This document shows positions 57,348 through 64,000 of a stretch of 64,000 bases of DNA, piece after piece (the stretch's first letter is position 1; each line of letters opens with the position of its first letter). The DNA is from Siphonodentalium dalli (taxonomy: Eukaryota > Mollusca > Scaphopoda > Gadilida > Siphonodentaliidae): the NCBI GenBank assembly GCA_032622095.1, contig CP136064.1:48800073-48864072 (forward strand), given 5' to 3'. The notes under the pieces were generated by a model. The model made no database searches and was not told where the DNA came from. It worked only from the letters and a program-made list of their open reading frames with translations. Made by a program: the position numbers and the translations under genes.

Positions 57348-57562
57348 TACTGTAATGCCCTAAATAATCGACTACTTAACCACAGCAGAATTATGGGTAA
57401 TTTTTCAGGTTTTACTTGAAATATGGCTTGTTGCCATTCATCGGAAAGCTCTCAGTGAGAGCTTTCCGATGAATGGCAACAAGCCATTTTCCGATTGAAT
57501 CCTGAAAAATTACCCATAATTCTGCTGTGGTTAAGGAGTCGATTATTTAGGGCATTACTGTA
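57348..57562. mobile_element. Family-A hairpin MITE
   Basis: Starts TACTGTAATGCCCTAAATAA and ends gggcattactgTA; near-perfect palindrome with a CTCAGTGAGAG centre; TA at both edges. The left end reads TACTGTAATG where the array copies read TACAGTAATG. Confidence 0.88.
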
Positions 57563-57732
57563 GTATAGCATGGGTTGATTGGGTATAATTATTATCCATG
57601 TCCAAACTACAACATTTAAGATCCACAGTCCGTTTTGATACCCCTAAACTAATATTTCTTCAGCTTTAAATTAGCTAGGCTGTCTGGCGACATACAATGT
57701 ATCTATGCAAAATTTGTTGTCAACCAAGAAAG

Positions 57733-58219
57733 TTAAAGGTACTCAATCCGATAAAACTCCTCTCAATTACTATTTCAATGGCTTCGGGGGTCAAAAATAT
57801 TTGATTCGAGTCGAGAAAGTCACCCATCAAAGTTTAGATTTGTTAGATATCGATTTAGAAATCTATTATTTTTCATTATCGGGAATACTTTCTGGCCCAG
57901 ATCTCAGTCAAAATGGCGTTATTATTACCACTTGATTTTAGAGTTATCCATCCTTGTCTGTTTGAATAGAGTTTTGGTGTACAAATCTCGAGCAGGAAAC
58001 GAAATTGACGGCAATTATTAGTACTCATCTCGAGAACATAAGAATTTTCAAAAATCAATATCTAATAACTCTGAGCTTTGATTGATGGGTTCCTCGACTC
58101 GAATCAAATATTTTTTACCACCAAAGCCAAAGAAATAGTAATATAGGACCCTCTGATCGGATTGTTGTTGTTGGAATCTGTTGAGATGGGGACCCTCTGG
58201 TCGGATTGAGTACCTTTAA
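57733..58219. mobile_element. TTAA element with TTAAAGGTACTCAATCCG ends, copy 1
   Basis: 487 bp. Both ends read TTAAAGGTACTCAATCCG or its complement. Inner arms pair (ttcgggggtcaaaaatattt-gattcgagtcgag with ctcgactcgaatcaaatatt). The TTAA edges fit a piggyBac/Kolobok-type MITE. The second copy is at 63023-63500. Open frames of 60-76 codons are not supported. Confidence 0.8.
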
Positions 58220-58264
58220 CAAAGCAGCTGTGATTTTCCCCACTAAAATCGCAGCTTCTGTGGT

Positions 58265-58436
58265 GGCACTAAGAGAATGTATTGGCCTAACGATATTTAC
58301 CTTGACCTTGTAAGTCGGAGACATTATTTTATATATGTGAGGCTCCTTATGGGATACTCACATATATAAGAGAATGCACTGGCACAGGATCTTTATTAAT
58401 GCTGCACCAACGCAACTCCTGTCATGAAAGTTTTAA
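58265..58436. mobile_element. TATATGCGAG-family foldback, copy 3 (left end truncated)
   Basis: aagagaatgtattggcctaa ... atatatgtgaggctccttat ... ctcacatatataagagaatg, then ggcacaggatctttattaat-gctgcacc and tcctgtcatgaaagttttaa. It starts inside the hairpin, so the left outer part is missing. Confidence 0.7.
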
Positions 58437-59341
58437 AAGTATTGTTTTTTAGTCTTTGTCACCTTTCACTGCTCAGTGCTATTCATAGATTTTGATTTTT
58501 TGAAATTTATTTATTTTATCCACCTCAAAATTGTTATCAGCCAAGCAAAAACTCATACAGATTCTGCCTTGAAAGATATATGGACATGGTAAACACCGCC
58601 GTAAGAGGTCACCATTCACAGGCATGTCTTTGGTGATAAGAAATGATAATTCTGGAATAAAAGATGATGTAAATTATCACCAGAAACAAAATTGACATCT
58701 TGTGATACACACATATACATTTTGCCAAATCAGTAAACCTGCTTTATTCGTGAAAATAGACAAGTTATAAAATCATGCCGATTACACATGTAAGTAGATG
58801 TTTGTTTACACACATGGTTGGCAATTCGAACCAGGAGTCCCTGTATCTGTTCAAGGTGCCATGAAAAGATGTTGGTGACTTATGATAAATATTATACCAT
58901 ACTCAGTATTGTTGTGAGTATTTATTGGTAATGAACTTATTTTGATTACTAAACATACAGCTGCTTTGAAGAAATACTATTGTAACTGAATGATACGGGG
59001 ACCCTCAAATCGGACCAGAGGATCTTTATAAAATATGAATTTACAGGAGACCCATGTAATATATTTAGGTGATACTTTTCTTCCATTTCATAATACAATT
59101 TCATAAGTAGCATTCAGACGAATCCATGGCGTTGGGCTGTATGTTGCGATGACACGATTTGTTGCCTGCTAAAACCATTAACAAAGGTGTGTACATTGCG
59201 TTATAACGCAGTGCTTCTGATTAATAATTACAGCGAATAAGATTGATATTGGAGTAAATGAATTCAATCTATCTAATAAATATATATGTTATGACAATGT
59301 TAACCTGTCAAATCCCAACAACTAACACTTTATTACATACA
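58437..59341. other. AT-rich non-coding stretch
   Basis: No supported gene or repeat. Confidence 0.4.
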
Positions 59342-59597
59342 TACAGTAATGCTCAAAGTAATTGACAACTTAACCACAGCAGAATTATGGGTAATTTTTC
59401 AGGATTTAGTCGGAAATATGGCTTGTTGCCATTCATCGGAAAGCTCTCGGCGAGAGCTTTCCGATGAATGGCAACAAGCCATATTTGCGAGAGCTTTCCG
59501 ATGAATGGCAACAAGCCATATCTCCGACTAAAAATCCTGAAAAATTACCCATAATTCTACTGTGGTTAAGTGGTCAATTACTTTGGGCATTACTGTA
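59342..59597. mobile_element. Family-A hairpin MITE with internal duplication
   Basis: TACAGTAATGCTCAAAGTAA at the left edge, gggcattactgTA at the right edge. The segment gcgagagctttccgatgaat-ggcaacaagccatat is present twice (about 59452 and 59489), explaining the 256-bp length. Confidence 0.88.
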
Positions 59598-59710
59598 CGA
59601 GTCAAATTTCTGTTGCTTAGACGGGAGCCACCATTTTTATCAATTGAAAAAAAGAAACATGAAGTTACGACTTGCGTTGCTTTGAAAATAGATTCTATCT
59701 GTTTTGTGCA

Positions 59711-59963
59711 TTAACCATTTCATGACTGGAGCTTTCTTAGTTTTTACCTTGTGCCAATACATTCTTTTATATATGCGAGTCTCCCAGGTGCCTCGCTTAT
59801 ACAAGAGAATGCATTGGCCTAACAATATTTACCTTGATCTTGCAAGCCAGTGCATTCTCTTAAATATGCAAGGCTCCCTATGGGACACTAGCATATATAA
59901 GAGAATACACTGGCACAGGGTCTTTAATGCTGAACCAGCGCAGCTCCCATCTTGAAAGGTTAA
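59711..59963. mobile_element. TTAA-flanked foldback (TATATGCGAG family), copy 4
   Basis: TTAA at 59711-59714 and 59960-59963. Ends are ccatttcatgactggagct and, inverted, cctttcaagatgggagct. Two hairpins lie inside (59754-59817 and 59847-59914), facing outward from a ggcctaacaatatttacctt spacer. Confidence 0.8.
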
Positions 59964-60307
59964 CAGATACAACATAACGGACCCATTGCAGCCGTCTGAA
60001 CACCTTAGTGTTGTCTGCAATCAAATTTCAACCCTACACACATGACAGATTCGTCTAAATGCTCCTTAACTCAATGAACTTCACTTTATAATGGTGATGT
60101 GTATATTTTCTGGCTTATTTTTATCAAGATAAAAATATAATCATCAATAAATTCACTGGACTTTTAAACCAAATAATTGTACAATTTTATCAAGTTCCTG
60201 ATTCACAATAGGGTGACGAATACATTAATTTCATGATATAAATATAGAATTTAAAAGACTTGGCAGCCATTTTAGTTCAAGACAGCAATTAGCAATGCTG
60301 AAGCCAT
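59964..60307. other. AT-rich non-coding stretch
   Basis: No supported gene or repeat. Confidence 0.4.
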
Positions 60308-60315
60308 TTGCTGAC

Positions 60316-60746
60316 CAGGCCTTAGAATAAGGTGCCTGTCATTTGCAGAATAAGGTCCCCAGAGGGTGAATTCACCCACTGGGAACCTCATTCTGCTCAG
60401 GCCTCATCTTCTCTGGAAAGTTTCTTTATTATCAAATTTCTATAGAAACTTTTTCTATAGAAACATCTTCACATAGATTCTATTTCTTTTTTAGTTTAGT
60501 TTTTCTATACCCCCAAATTGGCAGATGACACATTGCATAATCGAGGTTCCCATTGGGTGTCCATCACAATATTCACCATTTGGGAACTTCAATATGAGTC
60601 TATGTCTCCCATATCAGATGAGGCCATGCAGAATGAGGTCCCCAGTGGGTGATGCTAGCCAGCTTTGTGGGAAACTCAAAGTGTCACTGAATTCACCCTC
60701 AGGGGACCTCATTCTGCAAATGACAGGCACCTTATTCTCAGGCCTG
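60316..60746. mobile_element. hAT-like foldback (GAATGAGGTCCCC family), copy 3
   Basis: Ends CAGGCCTTAGAATAAGGTGC and its near-exact complement. Flanked by TTGCTGAC (60308-60315) and TTGCCGAC (60747-60754), an 8-bp duplication with one mismatch. The hairpin at the left end is shortened. The middle carries a tttctatagaaactttttct duplication. Confidence 0.85.
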
Positions 60747-60961
60747 TTGCCGACTCAAAACAGATCTCAGCCCAATGGTGTAATTATCAAAGAGAAGCCT
60801 ACATGTACATGGATGTTGCAATTAAATTTAACAACACTCAGAAATACATATTGAACTGATAGAAATTAATATTGCCTAATAATTTAACACTTTCTACACT
60901 AATGGATTCTCCAACTCAGTTATAAAAGTATACATTGGAATGGTCTATTATTCATCTGGAG

Positions 60962-61170
60962 AGACATAGACAAACAACCAATGGTTGTTTGTTGAACTTA
61001 TTATCTGAACATTTCCTAAGGGAATAACTACTCATCAATGAGTATTGAGTATGGAAAGGGTTGGGTTAATTTAACCCTTTCTTTACTAAATCCTCATTGA
61101 CGAGTAGTAGTTCCCTTGGGAAATGTTCAGATAATAAGTTCAACAAAACAGCCATAGGTCTGTTGTCTGC
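60962..61170. mobile_element. Foldback element (about 209 bp)
   Basis: Left gaacttattatctgaacatt-tcctaagggaa pairs with ttcccttgggaaatgttcag-ataataagttc on the right. Outer parts (acaaacaaccaatggttgtt and acagccataggtctgttgt) also pair, and the centre contains aagggttgggttaa / ttaaccctt. No coding capacity; ends approximate. Confidence 0.75.
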
Positions 61171-61436
61171 TTATTTTTTTTTTTACGAAAACCCCTCCAC
61201 ATAATTCACCAGTGAAATGATCATTTATAATCACTCGTGAAATCACACATAGGAATGTCCCCGGCACAACTTCCAAAACCAAACATTTCTATGAAACTAT
61301 GTGTTTCAATTGAAAACATAACATAACGGCTAAACAGTATTTTAAAAAGAGCCACATTTAGTGTCCCAGCTCAAGGAAAACAATTATTTTCTGGTGACTA
61401 ATACTCCTGTTGACTGGTCTCTCTGGCCAATAAGTA

Positions 61437-61534
61437 TACTGTAATGCCCTAAATAATCGACTCCTTAACCACATCAGAATTATGGGTAATTTTTCAGGAA
61501 TTAGTCGGAAATATGGCTTGTTGCCATTCATTGG
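61437..61534 (+). mobile_element. Family-A MITE, half copy
   Basis: Starts TACTGTAATGCCCTAAATAA, runs through the left arm to ttgccattcattgg and stops; the right arm is missing. Confidence 0.85.
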
Positions 61535-62044
61535 GCTATTTTGGTACCAAAATATGTAATTACTGAGCCTGGAGATAATTTAAAATTTTACTTCATTTTA
61601 CATTATATTGGAACTTCTCATTTCATACGTTGATATATTTAGAATATTCGTCGGCATACATGACCTTTAAACTTCTCACGTGAGGTACCCATAATTCCTA
61701 TCTGGTATATAAGCATTCGCGCCCAAATTTTCTTCACCATTCAAATATTTTTGACTGCTAAAAATAGTAACATATCCTTCCCAGTTTGTGGAGGCTGCTG
61801 TTGACTGTCTCTGACTCAAAATGATTTTATACTGCTAAATCAACACCACAAGGTCAGTGAAGAGATGCACCATCTTTAAAAAAAAACCGGATCTAGATTG
61901 AGCTTTGTTCATATCTGCATTATATTTACATTTATTTTTAGTTTGACTATTATTATGTCTGTTATTTCTGAAACACAATATTACAAAATAAAATTGTTCT
62001 ATCAATATATCTCAAAGTGTGTGCATGTGTGATTCGTCAACAAT
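61535..62044. other. Non-coding stretch
   Basis: No supported gene or repeat. Confidence 0.4.
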
Positions 62045-62825
62045 TTCCTTTAGCACGGGCTACAGGTCGTACCTTTGGTCGGATCATTATAAAATTTGTC
62101 GTAGCTGTTGACATTGACATGTAGATGGGAACAAGTCATTTTGGGGTCATTTGGAAAAAAAAACATGGCCGCCAGTGGCCAACTTGGATTTCAAAATTCA
62201 ATCCATTAGCACGGACTACAGGTTCTACTGTTCGTCTGATCATCATGAAATTTGTCATGGATGTTAATATTGACATGTAGATGGGAACGAGTCATTTTTG
62301 GGGTCAATCGTTCATAAAACATGGCCGCCAGCAGCCATCTTGGATTTTACTCTTTGCATGACTAAATTCTTTGGTATGAGCTACAGGTCGTACCTTTGGT
62401 CGGATCATTATGAAATTTCTCATGGCTGTTGAAATTGACATGTAGATGGGAAACGAGTCATTTTTGGGGTCATTCGGCAAAAAAAACATGGCCACCATCG
62501 GTCATCTTGGATTTCAAAATTCAATTAGCACAGGCTACAGGCCTAACTGTTTGCCTGATCATCATGAATTTGTATGGATGTTAATATTGACATGTAGATG
62601 GGAAGGAGTCATTTTGGTGTCATTCGGCCATAAAACATGGCCGCTGACAGCCATCTTGGATTTTACTCATTGCATGACTAAATCCTTTGGCACACCCAAC
62701 AGTCCACCGATCAGCACCAAATTTAATATTAATCTTGACATTGATCTAGTAGATGGAAGCTGTCAAATGTTTTTGAATTTCATTTGAAAACATAGCTGCC
62801 AGCAACCATCTTGGATTTTACTTTA
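62045..62825 (+). repeat. Degenerate tandem repeat with ATGGCCGCC motif (about 155 bp period)
   Basis: Copies of acatggccgccagcagccat-cttggattt lie at about 62164, 62320, 62487, 62637 and 62791 (spacing 150-167 bp). Between them recur gctacaggtcgtacctttgg, ttgacatgtagatgggaacg and gagtcatttttggggtcatt. Same motif idea as the arms at 34.6-35.5 kb and 42.2-43.1 kb, but with different spacer sequence. Confidence 0.85.
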
Positions 62826-62837
62826 TATATATCTCTT

Positions 62838-63717
62838 TAGGGCCGTAACGATTCACAACTTCACTATTCGATTCAAATCATGATTTTTGCCTGACGGTTC
62901 TATGCACATCGCGATGCAGCTACTATGGAGTATGACATTGGCTGCTTCCAAGTTTTTTCAGTAATACAGACTGACAGCAGGTCAGTGGGGGTTTTACACA
63001 GCATATTATCTTATCATGATATTTAAAGGTACACAATCCGATCAGAGGGTCCTATATTACTATTTCTTTGGCTTTGGGGGTAAAAAATAATTGATTCGAG
63101 TCGAGGAACCTACCAATCAACGCTCAGGGTGATCAGATATCGATATTTGAAGTTTCGTTATTTCTATTCTTTCTGTCCCAGAACACAGTCAAAATTGCGT
63201 TATTATTACCACTTGATTTTAGAGTTATCCATCCTTGTCTGTTTGAATAGTGTTTTGTTGTACACATCTCGAGCAAATTACGAAGTTAAGGGCAATTGTT
63301 AGTACTCCTCTCGAGAAAATAACAAATTTCAAAAATCAATATCTAATAACTCAGAGCTTTGTTTGATGGGTTCCTCGACTCGAATCAAATATTTTTTAAC
63401 CCCAAAGCTAAAGAAATAGTAATATAGGACCCTCTGATCGGATTGTTGTTGTTGGAATCTGTTGAGATGGGGACCCTCTGACCGGATTGAGTACCTTTAA
63501 ACTGTTCAATTTAGAAATACTTGTGTAATCAATAAAACTTATAGTTCACAATAGTTATTTCACATCTCAATTTGATAAGAAACATATTCAACGAGTCATT
63601 TTATGGAAAAATTCTAAGTTGCGATAATTTAAAAATACGGAATCGAATCGGCAAGGAATCAGATCGTGAATCGGAAATCGTGATGCATCGAAATCACAAT
63701 GAATCATTACAATCCTA
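62838..63717. mobile_element. hAT-type MITE with nested TTAA element
   Basis: Flanked by a perfect 8-bp duplication TATCTCTT (62830-62837 and 63718-63725). Ends are TAGGGCCGTAACGATTCA and, inverted, TAGGATTGTAATGATTCA. 8-bp duplication with TAGGG ends fits hAT. The 880 bp include the 478-bp element at 63023-63500, so the host MITE is about 400 bp. No transposase. Confidence 0.85.
63023..63500. mobile_element. TTAA element with TTAAAGGTACNCAATCCG ends, copy 2
   Basis: Closely related to 57733-58219 (same ends, same inner arms tttgattcgagtcgaggaac-like and gttcctcgactcgaatcaaa), 9 bp shorter. Nested in the hAT MITE and therefore inserted after it. Confidence 0.82.
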
Positions 63718-63725
63718 TATCTCTT

Positions 63726-63984
63726 CATGTTGATAATCTGGTATTTCTTAGACATTTCAACTTTCCGCATTCCTAATTGCTCCATTGACTGTAAAACATG
63801 AAATGATTCCATTTCCAAGTTGAGCTACAGTGTCATTAACACTTTCCATTTTATTATATACTCAATGGTGGTTTATAGAAAAAATTGCGGTTAAATAAAT
63901 CCCCCCCAGTAGGATTTAACTTTCACACTAGCTCGCATGTGACACCGATTCATGACTTGTATGTACCAATAATGCACTACCGAA
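63726..63984. other. AT-rich non-coding stretch
   Basis: No supported gene or repeat. Confidence 0.4.
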
Positions 63985-64000
63985 TACAGTAATGCTCTAA
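63985..64000 (+). mobile_element. Family-A MITE, first 16 bp (cut by window end)
   Basis: TACAGTAATGCTCTAA matches the left end of the array copies exactly. The rest lies outside the window. Confidence 0.75.

Overview
The window is animal nuclear DNA, mostly mobile elements and repeats, with one clear protein-coding gene. Long stretches without open frames, dense foldback MITEs, a metazoan sortilin and recurrent short motifs such as 'gggagataactccgc' and 'agggccataactccgc' (about 40.68 and 40.85 kb) suggest a marine lophotrochozoan, most likely a mollusc. That assignment is inference.

Region 1 (1-29929) is a head-to-tail array of a monomer of about 3.45 kb: seven full-length units and an eighth cut at 29929. 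Window position 1 lies 10 bp inside the hairpin that marks each unit junction. The monomer has no convincing gene. It is built from inverted repeats inside inverted repeats: a 212-bp near-palindromic MITE at each junction (family A), paired clusters of a GCGCTTAAGCGC palindrome, a 236-bp foldback, and a 1.2-kb element with terminal inverted repeats of about 270 bp. Two later insertions can be measured to the base against empty sister units. Unit 3 carries a 981-bp hAT-type element (8-bp duplication CATGTTGG). Units 6, 7 and 8 carry a 724/724/716-bp element with a TAA duplication (PIF/Harbinger-like). The second element entered once and was then amplified with its unit.

Region 2 (29930-44298) has no supported intact gene. 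It holds a frameshifted MULE transposase fragment (minus strand, 32.65-32.9 kb), a tRNA-like/SINE-like relic (38.75 kb), a pearl/Helentron-like element (37.93-38.38 kb) and a large inverted duplication (arms 34298-35724 and 42022-43400, about 6.3 kb apart) whose arms contain degenerate tandem repeats with ATGGCGGCC-type motifs.

Region 3 (44299-49054) contains a full-length, uninterrupted sortilin (VPS10-domain receptor) reading frame on the plus strand, best start 46137, stop 48780-48782, 881 residues. A 1767-bp DNA element with a perfect 8-bp duplication (GTCCAAAG) ends 63 bp upstream of the ATG. A family-A hairpin MITE sits 87 bp after the stop codon. The gene is intronless in this window and tightly bracketed by transposons.

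Region 4 (49055-64000) is intergenic or intronic DNA packed with small non-autonomous elements: further family-A copies, a TTAA-flanked foldback family with TATATATGCGAG hairpins, an 8-bp-TSD (hAT-like) foldback family with GAATGAGGTCCCC hairpins, another TTAA family at 57.7 and 63.0 kb (the latter nested inside a hAT MITE with TSD TATCTCTT), a second pearl-like element at 51.1 kb, and a second set of ATGGCCGCC tandem repeats at 62.1-62.8 kb. The window ends inside another family-A copy.

No operon or pathway is visible. The window shows layered transposon history around a single receptor gene. All repeat relations were found by eye; no alignment or database search was run.
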